From CBDCWQ01 sp965223435 (GTDB lineage Bacteria > Myxococcota > Kuafuiibacteriia > Kuafuiibacteriales > Kuafuiibacteriaceae), in NCBI GenBank assembly GCA_965223435.1, contig CBDCWQ010000021.1:248001-312000 (forward strand): a stretch of 64,000 bases of DNA, given 5' to 3'. The notes under the pieces are model-generated. The model was not told where the DNA came from, ran no database searches, and saw only the letters and a program-made list of their open reading frames with translations. Every line of letters starts with the position of its first letter. Position 1 is the stretch's first letter. Shown here in pieces: positions 46,582 through 55,624 of this stretch. The translations under genes were made by a program, and so were the position numbers.

Positions 46582-46645
46582 TGGGTGCCACGGGTACGTG
46601 ACACGTGCTCTAAATCCGATATGGGCACAATGGCCTTGGACCTAC

Positions 46646-46861
46646 CGGCCGAAGAAGGAAGTGTTCGTGAAGCCCACGACGACCAAGCTCGTCATCGACA
46701 GCTTGGACCTAGACCTCAAGTATGGGTCGACGCCGACCTGGGCTTTTTACCGGCGCTATCGGAATGCCATCAAAGATATGAAGGCCAAGGTCAGTCGCGA
46801 CCTCGCACCCAACAATGCTGCGTTCTGCGGGTTCCTCATGATGAACCTCCCAAAAGGCTGA
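46646..46861 (+). pseudogene. Conserved hypothetical protein, C-terminal half beyond the mobile element
   Basis: 71 codons continuing the split gene: RPKKEVFVKPTTTKLVIDSL, then LKYGSTPTWAFYRRYRNAI and NNAAFCGFLMMNLPKG to a TGA at 46859. It stays in the same frame as the N-terminal half once the element is removed. An ATG at 46571 inside the element would add 25 foreign residues, so a hybrid product is possible but unlikely to matter. Confidence 0.75.
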
Positions 46862-46910
46862 TTGCGTATCAAGACCGCGGCGGCGTCCCTATTCCGTCCA
46901 GGGTGCCGAG

Positions 46911-46931
46911 CAGGCTGTTTTTCAACACCCT
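46911..46931. terminator. Possible terminator-like hairpin
   Basis: caggctgtttttcaacaccctg has a 4-bp CAGG/CCTG stem and shares tttttcaacaccc with 9837-9849. It lies between the end of the split gene and the end of the convergent tauE gene. Weak as a terminator. Confidence 0.3.
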
Positions 46932-46943
46932 GTTCGTGCTGAC

Positions 46944-47645
46944 TCAAAGTCCGGTAACGGTGACGATCAGGGCCGCGACGACAATTGCGTAGGTCATCCA
47001 CATCAAACCATCTTCTCCGATCTGAGGCCGCAGTCGTCTCCCCAGAACGTTTCCAGCGAGGATCGCAACACCAAGCATGAGGGCTGACAAAAGACGATCT
47101 CGGTTGAGCCATCCGACGGCCCCATAGGTGATGATTCGACCCACATGCATGGCGGTTGCGGTGACCGCAGTGGTGGCCACAAAGGTCGATCCTCGCAAGC
47201 CTGCGGCAAGCAACAAGCTTGTCAGCAGGGGGCCACCCGCGCCTGAAGTCGCGGTCAAGACCGACGCGCCGAAGGCACCGGGCGCCATCAGCCAAGACCG
47301 AGGGTTAAATTGGAGCCAACCGATTTGGCGCGACAGCGCGAAGATCACGGCGAAAAGGAGCAGCCACCGGAGAAATTCTTCGGGGAGCGAAGCGGCCAGG
47401 CCTCCTCCGAAGAGTCCGCCCGCGAGGGCGCTTGTCGAAAAGACAACGGTGGTCCGCCGGTCAATCGAAGCGCGAAAGAGCCAGGCTCGATGAAGATTGC
47501 CGAACAGCAACGCGGGCGCAGCGACGGCAAGAGCGGCCGAGGGCCCCCACCACCCGGCCAAAACCACTGTCAGAAAAAGCCCGCCACCCAATCCCGCAAG
47601 CGTTGAGAGAAAGCCTGCACCCAGTCCGATAAGAAGCAGCCACAT
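46944..47645 (-). CDS. TauE/SafE-family membrane transporter
   Basis: A 233-aa integral membrane protein with about eight hydrophobic helices and the family's glycine-rich opening (LIGLGAGFLSTLAGLGGGLF), repeated in the second half as FGASVLTATSGAGGPLLTSL. This two-repeat pattern is typical of TauE/SafE permeases, which are thought to export sulfite or small sulfonates/organic anions. The substrate cannot be told from sequence. It is divergent from a LysR-type gene with a 72-bp AT-rich gap, so LysR control is likely or was so in the past. The start is an ATG at 47645. Confidence 0.88.
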   Translation of the reverse strand: MWLLLIGLGAGFLSTLAGLGGGLFLTVVLAGWWGPSAALAVAAPALLFGNLHRAWLFRASIDRRTTVVFSTSALAGGLFGGGLAASLPEEFLRWLLLFAVIFALSRQIGWLQFNPRSWLMAPGAFGASVLTATSGAGGPLLTSLLLAAGLRGSTFVATTAVTATAMHVGRIITYGAVGWLNRDRLLSALMLGVAILAGNVLGRRLRPQIGEDGLMWMTYAIVVAALIVTVTGL

Positions 47646-47717
47646 CTCTCGTATTCTGGCTTCGTTGATATTAATAAGTATAATTGATATTATTGAGTAT
47701 AATAATCAATATTACTT
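47646..47717. promoter_or_regulatory. Divergent promoter / LysR operator region
   Basis: Very AT-rich compared with its surroundings. It contains ttgatattattgagtataataatcaa (about 47681-47706), an imperfect dyad with TTGAT...ATCAA ends, and several T-N11-A arrangements typical of LysR sites. Located between the tauE and LysR starts. Confidence 0.55.
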
Positions 47718-48579
47718 ATGATAGAGGCGCTTCATCACTTCAATTTGATCGTACAGCACGGCACGTTCACCGACGCCGCCAGGCACGCGCATCTGTCTCA
47801 GCCGGCCCATGACTGCCTCGATTCAGCGACTCGAAGAATCGATAGGGGCGAAGCTTCTTCATCGGGGTCGTCGCGGCGCACAGCTGAGTGCGGCCGGCAA
47901 GGCGTTCTTGCCCCACGCCCGAGCCGTTCTCGTCGCTTTGGAAGACGGGCGACGTGCCGCAACCGATGTGCTTGAACTCGGCCGGGGCGAAGTTCGAATT
48001 GGCGCCGGTGCAACCGTATCCACCTACCTGTTGCCCCCTGCTCTTCGGGCTTTTCGTGCGGACTTCCCCAACATCCGTTTCTTGCTTCGCGAAACGACGA
48101 CTACCGGAGCCCTAGAGGCGCTTCGCGCCGGTCAGATCGACCTCGCCATTCTTTCGGATACCGAAGGAGACCTTTGGCGCCGCGACAAGTTGATCCTTGT
48201 TGCTGCAACCGGCGTCGATCCAACCCAATGCCCCTATTTGACTTTCCACCAGGGGGCGACCACGCGCAAACTCTTCGATCAGAACTTTCCAGGTGCACAC
48301 ATTGCGATGGAGCTTTGGTCGATCGCAGCCATCAAGGGCTACGTACAAGCAGGCATGGGCATCGCGTTGATCAGTCAGGCCGCGGCCGTCACAGAGCTCG
48401 CCGAGGGAAGCCTGCAAAGGGTGCCGCATCCTTGTACGCCGATCACCCGCGAGTTGCGAATTGTTCACCGGGGCGCCGAGCTTTTGCCCCCGGCTGCCGC
48501 TGAACTCCGTCGTAGACTTTTGCGCACATCCAGAAAACGCGGTCTCGATGGTGAAGGGAATGGCGCTGGTCGCGCCTGA
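47718..48579 (+). pseudogene. LysR-family regulator with frameshift in the HTH
   Basis: The N-terminus MIEALHHFNLIVQHGTFTDAARHAHLSQPA is a standard LysR helix-turn-helix. After SQPA the family expects 'LTASIQRLEE', which is present but one frame over (TASIQRLEESIGAKLLHRG from about 47810). The extra base lies at about 47803-47808. The rest (VRIGAGATVSTYLLPPALRA, LRAGQIDLAILSD, VQAGMGIALISQAAAV) is a normal effector domain. Total about 287 residues. The second frame alone (ATG 47809, 256 aa) lacks the recognition helix. An inactive regulator or a recent mutation are both possible. It is divergent from tauE. Confidence 0.8.
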
Positions 48580-48606
48580 CGACATATAGGCGACAAGAAC
48601 AACACG

Positions 48607-49059
48607 GTGGTTGCGTATGACCTCTCGTGTATCGAATTCCGGGGCGTCCAATCGATGACCGTGTGGTCCCCGAACAGGACCGAAAATGTCTTCGATACCC
48701 ACAAACGCTCCGTGGTCGATGTGGCCGTGAACTACGTTCGGGAGTATATCGTACCCTGTCAAGACCAGGCGCGGTCCGACTGTCCGTGCACCAAAAAGGA
48801 GCACGAAGTATACTCCCTTGGCGCCGAACGCATCCCTGCCGGTGACGTTGCTAATACGCTCGGGTGCAAGGATGCTTACGCTGAGTTCCCCGGGCTTGCG
48901 TCAGAACTGGCCACGGATGACAAAGGTGCTCCCGTGTACGGTCCGTACTTTTTCCATTGCGAGGAACACTATGTGACTCGTCCGTCGCTTCACATCGACA
49001 ATGAAAAAGTCACCATTGCGGCCCACCGACTCTTCAGGGGCCCAGCGCGAATATCTTGA
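48607..49059 (+). pseudogene. Giant-family copy D, propeller fragment
   Basis: Homology to the family begins near 48675 (NVFDTHKRSV, compare NVFDQRKRRI in copy C) and includes a partly eroded Cys motif (CPCTKKEHEVYSLG) and PSLHIDNEKVTIAAH. It has no signal peptide, GW, Ig-like or FnIII parts; the upstream sequence belongs to the LysR gene, so copy D is truncated at its N-terminus. Near 49030 homology jumps to the linker before toroid 1, with about 1.7 kb missing compared with copy C, and continues in another frame. Confidence 0.65.
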
Positions 49060-52027
49060 CCAGGAAGACAACCCTGACAGCAAGGCGCTCGCTCGTTTCG
49101 ACAGGGTGTGGATCTACACCCAAGGCATCGCTGTGGCTCAGGCCGCCGAAGAAGGAAAACTGAGCGAAGCCCACAAAATGGCTCGTTGGCTTTGCGACCG
49201 CGCCGTCCATGGAACAAACCGTGGTGGGGAACCCGTGATTTGGGGATGGCATTTTTCCGCAAACACCCAGGGCGATCAATGGAAGGACATTCGATTGGTT
49301 ACGGGCGCAAACGCTTGGGCCATTCAGGGCCTTGGTGTCTATTTGAGTAAGGCGGTGGCCCGAGGCGCTCGGGCCGCAGATCACGACGTGCTTTTGGGCT
49401 GCTACCAAAAGGCGTTGCGAGGACTCAGGACGCACCGAAGGTGGACGCAAGAGAATGAGCGCCTTTTGATGACTGCCGGCTTCACTTCGAAGATTTTGCA
49501 CCGGACGACTTCATCGCAGGAATACTACGATACGCTCGGTGGAGCACTTGGGTACGACCTTGCGGACTGTCACTATAGCCTGGATGATGCCGAAGCCTGC
49601 ACGGCTCTCTCAGACGAAGGTGCCGAACCCGTTGGGTCCAAAGAAGTCGTGTTGGCGGAAAACATCGTGACCGAACACAATCTAGACGCCCTAAGCGTAC
49701 TCAACCACGCCCTTGATAACCTTGACGCGCTCGAACTTTCGTCTGAGGGCGCGTCTCTTCGCGTGTGGAAAGAACACCTGCGCGAGGGTGTTTTTATGGA
49801 TCTATGGCACGCGGGAGAACCGGAGCAGCGAGGTCGCTTCGTCACTGGAGGTGAGTTTGACGAAAGGGGCTCGTTCATCAAAAATCCCTTTTCTGCCGTA
49901 GACAATTGTAGCTGGCTCTCATTGTCCGTTGCGTACGATGAACTCGAAGAGCGGCACACGATGAAGCTGGCCGAGTGCCTGCAATATACGATTGAAACCT
50001 TTGTTAGCGAAAAGCCCTATTTGGGTCGGCATTTTACCGGTGCGCACTATTTTCCGCGGGATTTTCGTGACCCCTACATCGAAAACACCGAAGCCGCCCG
50101 GGCTCATCAAACATCGCTTTATCACTTGGAAGCCACGGCCGGCGTCATCTTGGGACTGTGGTATTTCGCCGATGCGAGTCCGGCGCATAGCGCTTCCCAG
50201 TCGTTTCGAAACGCAGCCAACCATCTGTGGGTGGAAATGAACTCGTTTGTGTCTCATTTCGGTCTTCCCTACTCAACGCGCCCCATTCTTAATCTCATGA
50301 CTGAGCTGCCCTCATCGACCGCAGCCATCTGGTTCTTGCAGCTCTATCACTATCACCACAGGATGACGCTCGACCCCGATAGACCCTTGAGGAACTACGC
50401 GGCCAAACATAGCCAAAATGGATCTGATTCTGGCTTTTCGGTGGCCATCCGTCGTTTCACAGAGGGTGCGTGGGTCTATCTTGAAACCACGGATCAACTG
50501 CGGCGAACTGGTGTCTCACGAATGGCGGAGTCCAAGCGAACGCAGGCGCCCCCTTCACCCCCCGTGGTGGCGTCGACGGGTCAACAGAAAGCAGGTGTCC
50601 CGGCCCTCTCAACCCATGTTGAGGAGCAAGCATTGGCGATTATTGTGGCGGTCAATCGGGGTGACGAAGCGCTGGCCGGTGCGTGGGTTCAAGGTCTTCT
50701 CAGCGTGGCCGAGTCCATTGAGTACGAAGGGCATGCTTACCTTCACTTTCCGGTCGCTTCCCGAACAGACGACGGTTCGCCGATGGCTTCGTACTATCGG
50801 ACCAGCACCCATATGCTTTCAGTGTACGCACTCCTTCGTTTTTATGGGGCCTTTCCGGGAACGCCGCTTGCAGCAGACATTCGGCGCGCCGTTCGCGCCA
50901 GCCTCGAGTCATCAAGGGAGCTCTTTTACGATGAGGACCGCCACCTGTTCTTCGCGGGCACGGGTGGGCCCACTGGTCGCACGCTCGACTCTGTCGCAAC
51001 AGATGCTCAAGGGATGCTATCCCCTGTCCCTCCATTCGACTCGTCGGAGACGAAGGTCCGTGCGGCTGCTTCTTTGGAAAAGAGTCCGTCCGGGGTGGGG
51101 AAGCTTCCGATTGTTCTTGATGACAACGTGTATGCGTTTTTTGCTCTGGAGGCCGCGGAGGCCCTCGGCTTTGACGTGGCGCCCAAAGCCGACCTTCTCA
51201 AAGAAGCGGTGGCTGAGCAATTTTGGGACGAAGAAGAAAGCCGTGTTCGGCCTTTGCTGTCTTTCTCACCTCAATCGGGAGCCTCATCGAGTGAGGTCGA
51301 CACGACTGAGGTCGATACCATGAGTGGCCTCGTGCTCTACAGCCTGTTCCTTACCCAAACCGGTGCGACCCATCGAGCCGAGAAGGTTCTTGAGCAGGCT
51401 TTTAGACTCCGGCGTAGGTACAAACCTCAAGCGAACCCTGGTGACACTTTCGCGGACGGACTGCCGGGCTTGGTTTTGGCCACTCGAGCGGCTGGCGCGT
51501 TCGACCCGCGATTTGAACAACTCGCCAGACTCGCCTTTGGTGATGTGACGACCCGGCGTGACGAGTCCACACTCTTGGCTGTGGGCACACTTTTGGCGCA
51601 CCATCCCAAAGGTTTTTTGGGCGTGCATTCTGGGCCCATGAGTCTTGGGGCAGGGGGCGGACGAGGGCCAAACTCTCTTGGCCTTAGGCCGGCTGACCTC
51701 GAATCTCCTGTCTGGCTGGCTGAATCTGAAGCCAGTCACGTAGAGGTCGACGCTCGTTTTCGGTTTTTGGTCATGGAAAGCATCGGTCAGCTTCTTCGGT
51801 CAGAGTACCAAGGGCACCACATCGACGCGTTTTTCGGCCGGCTCATTGCCCTTCGAGACGCCTACCTCTATTTGCGGCCAGAACTCGACAATGAATGGCG
51901 CATAAGCGCTTACGCGGACAAGGTTCATTGGCTTCGCACCCGTCTGGAACGCATCGATGACGGAGGGTTGGTTTGGATCAATCGAGAGGAACTCTCCCAT
52001 CACCTTGGTGTTGTTACTCCGCTTTAA
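49001..52027 (+). CDS. Giant-family copy D, toroid fragment
   Basis: A 1008-aa frame. From about 49033: GAQREYLDQEDN, then toroid 1 (FDRVWIYTQGIAVAQ, VTGANAWAIQGLGVYL, IVTEHNLDALSVLNHAL, AVDNCSWLSLSVAYD, YHLEATAGVILGLWYF, SSTAAIWFLQLYHYHH) and toroid 2 (EEQALAIIVAVNRGDEAL ... YAFFALEAAEALG, about 530-840), ending in the helical segment with LLRSEYQGHHIDAFFGRL. The stop TAA at 52025 is a nonsense mutation: the same frame continues past it with KWFAEIFERR, matching the region after GLSCE in copies A and C. There is no export signal in this piece. Confidence 0.7.
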   Translation: MKKSPLRPTDSSGAQREYLDQEDNPDSKALARFDRVWIYTQGIAVAQAAEEGKLSEAHKMARWLCDRAVHGTNRGGEPVIWGWHFSANTQGDQWKDIRLVTGANAWAIQGLGVYLSKAVARGARAADHDVLLGCYQKALRGLRTHRRWTQENERLLMTAGFTSKILHRTTSSQEYYDTLGGALGYDLADCHYSLDDAEACTALSDEGAEPVGSKEVVLAENIVTEHNLDALSVLNHALDNLDALELSSEGASLRVWKEHLREGVFMDLWHAGEPEQRGRFVTGGEFDERGSFIKNPFSAVDNCSWLSLSVAYDELEERHTMKLAECLQYTIETFVSEKPYLGRHFTGAHYFPRDFRDPYIENTEAARAHQTSLYHLEATAGVILGLWYFADASPAHSASQSFRNAANHLWVEMNSFVSHFGLPYSTRPILNLMTELPSSTAAIWFLQLYHYHHRMTLDPDRPLRNYAAKHSQNGSDSGFSVAIRRFTEGAWVYLETTDQLRRTGVSRMAESKRTQAPPSPPVVASTGQQKAGVPALSTHVEEQALAIIVAVNRGDEALAGAWVQGLLSVAESIEYEGHAYLHFPVASRTDDGSPMASYYRTSTHMLSVYALLRFYGAFPGTPLAADIRRAVRASLESSRELFYDEDRHLFFAGTGGPTGRTLDSVATDAQGMLSPVPPFDSSETKVRAAASLEKSPSGVGKLPIVLDDNVYAFFALEAAEALGFDVAPKADLLKEAVAEQFWDEEESRVRPLLSFSPQSGASSSEVDTTEVDTMSGLVLYSLFLTQTGATHRAEKVLEQAFRLRRRYKPQANPGDTFADGLPGLVLATRAAGAFDPRFEQLARLAFGDVTTRRDESTLLAVGTLLAHHPKGFLGVHSGPMSLGAGGGRGPNSLGLRPADLESPVWLAESEASHVEVDARFRFLVMESIGQLLRSEYQGHHIDAFFGRLIALRDAYLYLRPELDNEWRISAYADKVHWLRTRLERIDDGGLVWINREELSHHLGVVTPL

Positions 52028-52477
52028 AAGTGGTTCGCTGAGATTTTCGAACGGCGTGCCGGGAGTCCGAATACGGCATTGGCGCCCGTTTTGGCTTATC
52101 TCGAAGGTGCCTACCAAGGGAGCCGCTTTGTCCACGCGCTCCAAGAGCAGATCCCGTCTGGCCATGTAGGACCCCGAGACGGCGCCTTCGGAAACGTGTT
52201 AGGCGTTCAGTTGCCCGCCGGGACCGGGGCATTTGTCGAGACCAATCTCCCACAAGAAAAAGACATTCCGAACGCTCGACTAAGGTTCCAGGCCCGCGAA
52301 CAACTGCAAGGTGCGGTCGAGCGCGCGATGCACGCCGTTGTACAGAGGGGTGGCGTCCTTTGGTTTGAGCTCAAGGGGCTCGACTTTGTCGCATTCGCAA
52401 ACCCCTCGGCCCCAGCGTACTACAGTCGAGAAGCTATCGAGTATCGCACGGCGAGGGAAAATTCGCCACGAAGCTGA
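52028..52477 (+). pseudogene. Giant-family copy D, segment after the internal stop
   Basis: The same frame as the previous fragment, reopened after TAA. It encodes KWFAEIFERRAGSPN, LEGAYQGSRFVHALQEQI (compare MAQFTRQIHELG in copy C) and the family module WFELKGLDFVAFANPSAP...REAIEYRTA. Homology leaves this frame near 52455 and resumes in the next one as KLKFTLQGKLADAP (compare PHFTLFGQSLLD in copy C). A small internal start at 52079 exists but is unlikely to be used. Confidence 0.65.
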
Positions 52478-52515
52478 AGTTTACACTCCAAGGAAAGCTC
52501 GCTGACGCTCCTCGA

Positions 52516-55500
52516 ATGCCAAGTGGGGGGCAGCTGGACACCGTTGTGCATCTGCGCCGACTACTCAATCAGCATGCAGATGGCTATATCACGGCTTTTG
52601 ACGACTCTGTGCGCACAGAGAGCGAACTTCCTGCGCCCGAGCGAATCCACCGAATGATGAAAACAGGTGTCGTGGGTGCAAAGGACTTTGAGGCGTTGAT
52701 CGACGCTCTAGGCCTTGGGCCAGATGTCTTGGCGCAGTGGCCAATTCATTTGTCAATGGAAACGGACGTGGGGCCGAAGCAAACACAAAGGCGCTCGCTT
52801 GCACGGGTTTCCGACCTTGTTCATACCGAGGGCCGCGAGGCATTCGGAGCGTTGGTGGAAGTCTCCTTGAGCACGGTACAAGGAAGTGAACTCACAGAGG
52901 GAGCGCTCCAGGATGATCTCGAGATCGCGGGTTTCGAGTTGCCTGCCCGCATCGAGTGGTGCACCGGACCATTGTGTGATCTGGTCCCACTGAAGCTCAG
53001 AGTCTGCCGCGATTCAATCACATGCGATGCGAATGAGAAGCTAAGGCTTCGGTGGACGCTTAATGGCCAGGCCTTTTCACCGTTTTTCTTGGTACGCAGC
53101 CAGGAAAAACCGGCACCCAGTATGACGAGGTTGGACGGGGCGGTCCGGGTCAGAGAAGATGGTGCCCTCCTGGAAGGTAGCTCTGTCGATATCGAAAAAG
53201 AACGTGGGCCCCTTTCCCTTTTTCCTTATCGGCGTGAAATGTGGTCGACGCATGGTACATATACGATGGCGTACAAGACCTCGTCGCTCCGAACGCCAGA
53301 GGGTGTATCCCACGTCGTCTATTGGGAGGGCGAGAAAGACGAGCTGTTTTTTGACCACGCGACGATGCACAGAAGGTTTGCGGAGCTGGCTCAGGCAAGC
53401 GCCAAAGCTGTTGGCATTCCATACAAATCCTTCGCAGTGTGGGTGATGCCCTTGGAGATATACGCTGCATTCTCACGCAATGGGTGGTCTCCCGGTCGTT
53501 ATGCCGACGGGCAGGTTGGCCTAAGTTACAGTGGGCTTTTGGATGATGTTCACCAAGGTGAACTCACCCAGGATCAGGCCGCGGAGACCCTCGGGGCGTA
53601 TTTTGTTCATGAATATGCGCACCAACTGCTTGAACCTGCAGCCTTGGTCTGCTTTGAAGAGGGTCTCGCCGATGCACTGTCGATTTTTCAAGTCCCGCAC
53701 GCGATACGACCAGACAAATCAACGCGAATGGAAGACTATTCCATCGGATGTCAGGCCCTAAGGGGTACTCACGGAAAAGGCGAATGTATTCTCTGGCACT
53801 TGGAACGTGAACTGGGTCTTACTGCCGAAGTCTTGGCCGCGCTCTTCCGAGAGGCGGCACCCTTGGAATTTGACGATTGTGCGCTCGGGACGGATGCGAC
53901 GGGGCTTCGCTATTTTCAGTATCTTTCCCAGGCTACCGGCCACAATGCGGCAGCGGTCATGGAGGGTGCCAACATCCCGCTTCCGATATCCTATGAAGCG
54001 GCTAAGGCGCTCAGTCTTGACGAGATTGGCGCTTTTGTTGATCCCTATGCGCCTCCTGACTGGTGGTCGCCTGAATTTGATCTGGTCCCCAAGCGTCCGG
54101 CAGAATTCTACGTTGATCTCAATCGACCCGCCAAACAGATACGAGCCTTTAGGCTTAACCGGTCTGGTGTATACGAAGTGAGCAGCTCCAAGGGGTTGTT
54201 CTCTGTGACGCCCACTGCTTGGTTTGGTACCTATGCCGGTCTGGGCTCGCAGGTCACACTCTCGTTGTCGGTTGCCCAAGCCCAGACCTTGGGGCTCGGT
54301 GTACACAAGGATAGCCTGACCGTACGGGCGGCAACGGGCATCGAGCTCGTTCGGGACGTACATATCACGATCGTCGCCGACGCCGCAGCAGAAACAAACA
54401 AGCGTCTTCAGCCTCTGCCCGAAGGAATAGAAAGAATTCCTTTTGATCCAGATTTTCTCAATCTCGGTTGTGGTGATGCCTGTGTCGCCGATAACTGGAT
54501 AGTGCCGGTCTGTGCGAGTCCGCTGTTCTGTCTGCCCGACAAGGATTACCGTTTCGAGTTGTGCCTAAACGGACAGCCGAACTCGGACGCCTTCGTTTTG
54601 CTTTTTCACACCGACTTGGTCGACCCTCGTTCAGAGGCGTTTGACTTGAGGGCAACTACGGAGGGCTTTGTCCATGTGAAGTCGGACAGCTCTTTTATCA
54701 ATTTGGGCTGGTACCCTCCAAGTGAAGTGAGTTTCGAACCAGGCGACCATATCTTGGATTATCAGGGTACTCGTTTGACGTCTTCGTACGGAAGTTCCGA
54801 TTTGGTCCGCTTGGTAGGCACAGGGGGTGCTTGGCTACAAGACCATGGTGCAATTCATCAAAGATTCGATAGCATTGCTCAGGAAGTTCAGACGTTGACG
54901 GGAACGACAGGGCCGCCGTATTTAGCGGTTATCGGCCCGCCCGAGTACCACGGGGGTGGCTATGAACTCTCCAGCCACTATGGCCCCGACCTCGATATCA
55001 TATTCATTAACTTGGCAGCCTATTTTGCGCCCAGTAGCATTTTATCTCCCTCCGGCCGGGAATCCTTTTTTTTCCACCACTTTGCCCACGAGTATGTTCA
55101 CCACCTTCAATATTTCAAGAAGGCGGAGGGCAAGTCTTTTCCGGAGGTGTGTTTGTTTGAAGGCGTGGCTTACGCGATAGGCCACTTCATGCTTCCCGTC
55201 TTTGGAGGGCTCGTGGAGTTCGATTCTGGTACGGGGGAAGATATTTTTTCAAAGGGTTGTCTGGAACGAGAGACTGCTGGAGAAATTGGTGAGTGTGTGA
55301 TGTGGCACTTTCAAAGATATTTTGGTCTTCGCCCTCGTTTTTTCAAACGAATGTTTGATCCGAGGGTGACGACCGTCGATTTTGAAAGCTGCACGTTGAA
55401 CAATCCTGAAACGGGTATGGGTTACCTCCGTTTCCTGTCGTGGGTCGCAGATGAAAACGCCACAAACGTTGTCAGGGACGCCGGGATAGCGTTGCCCATC

Positions 55501-55551
55501 CCCTACGAAGAGGCCAAAAGACTCTCCGTAGACGAACTCCTTGAACGGTAG
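52516..55551 (+). CDS. Giant-family copy D, C-terminal part with two HExxH metallopeptidase-like domains
   Basis: 1011 aa from an ATG inside the chain. It opens with the family HTH-like module (VVHLRRLLNQHADGY ... IHRMMKTGVVGAKDF, about 10-70). Two similar domains of about 330 residues follow. The first has VHEYAHQLL (H365, E366, H369) and FEEGLADAL (E382); the second has AHEYVHHLQYF (H858, E859, H862) and FEGVAYAIGH (E882). HExxH followed by a Glu in E-G-x-A is the gluzincin pattern, closest in appearance to M9 collagenase-type domains. Both end with ISYEAAKALSLDE- or IPYEEAKRLSVDE-like sequence, showing internal duplication. Both zinc sites look complete although the gene is broken upstream. 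Confidence 0.72.
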   Translation: MPSGGQLDTVVHLRRLLNQHADGYITAFDDSVRTESELPAPERIHRMMKTGVVGAKDFEALIDALGLGPDVLAQWPIHLSMETDVGPKQTQRRSLARVSDLVHTEGREAFGALVEVSLSTVQGSELTEGALQDDLEIAGFELPARIEWCTGPLCDLVPLKLRVCRDSITCDANEKLRLRWTLNGQAFSPFFLVRSQEKPAPSMTRLDGAVRVREDGALLEGSSVDIEKERGPLSLFPYRREMWSTHGTYTMAYKTSSLRTPEGVSHVVYWEGEKDELFFDHATMHRRFAELAQASAKAVGIPYKSFAVWVMPLEIYAAFSRNGWSPGRYADGQVGLSYSGLLDDVHQGELTQDQAAETLGAYFVHEYAHQLLEPAALVCFEEGLADALSIFQVPHAIRPDKSTRMEDYSIGCQALRGTHGKGECILWHLERELGLTAEVLAALFREAAPLEFDDCALGTDATGLRYFQYLSQATGHNAAAVMEGANIPLPISYEAAKALSLDEIGAFVDPYAPPDWWSPEFDLVPKRPAEFYVDLNRPAKQIRAFRLNRSGVYEVSSSKGLFSVTPTAWFGTYAGLGSQVTLSLSVAQAQTLGLGVHKDSLTVRAATGIELVRDVHITIVADAAAETNKRLQPLPEGIERIPFDPDFLNLGCGDACVADNWIVPVCASPLFCLPDKDYRFELCLNGQPNSDAFVLLFHTDLVDPRSEAFDLRATTEGFVHVKSDSSFINLGWYPPSEVSFEPGDHILDYQGTRLTSSYGSSDLVRLVGTGGAWLQDHGAIHQRFDSIAQEVQTLTGTTGPPYLAVIGPPEYHGGGYELSSHYGPDLDIIFINLAAYFAPSSILSPSGRESFFFHHFAHEYVHHLQYFKKAEGKSFPEVCLFEGVAYAIGHFMLPVFGGLVEFDSGTGEDIFSKGCLERETAGEIGECVMWHFQRYFGLRPRFFKRMFDPRVTTVDFESCTLNNPETGMGYLRFLSWVADENATNVVRDAGIALPIPYEEAKRLSVDELLER

Positions 55552-55624
55552 CGGGCTTGCCGAATGTCGCCCCGAGATCATTTCCCACTTGTTGAAGACG
55601 ACACACTGTGTGACGTCTAAGGCC

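Larger units (their letters stand above)
44033..46640. mobile_element. 2608-bp serine-recombinase integrative element
   Basis: The element carries a large serine recombinase and one or two small upstream genes, all on the minus strand. It sits inside a conserved gene. Both junctions share CCTAC (44033-44037 and 46641-46645). Removing one CCTAC plus the material between rejoins QAY directly to RPKKEVFVKPTTTK in frame, giving a 205-aa protein. This exact, frame-preserving repair is what attL/attR from a serine integrase would produce. No cargo other than the small ORFs is present. Confidence 0.82.

Noticed and set aside
46571..46645. First 25 codons of the open frame that begins at 46571
   Set aside because: They come from inside the mobile element; the native gene resumes only at 46646.
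14000..55000. All frameshifts being sequencing errors
   Set aside because: C and E are open for 14 kb and 7 kb, and B and D also carry kilobase deletions and an in-frame stop, which errors would not explain. Single cases such as LysR could still be errors.
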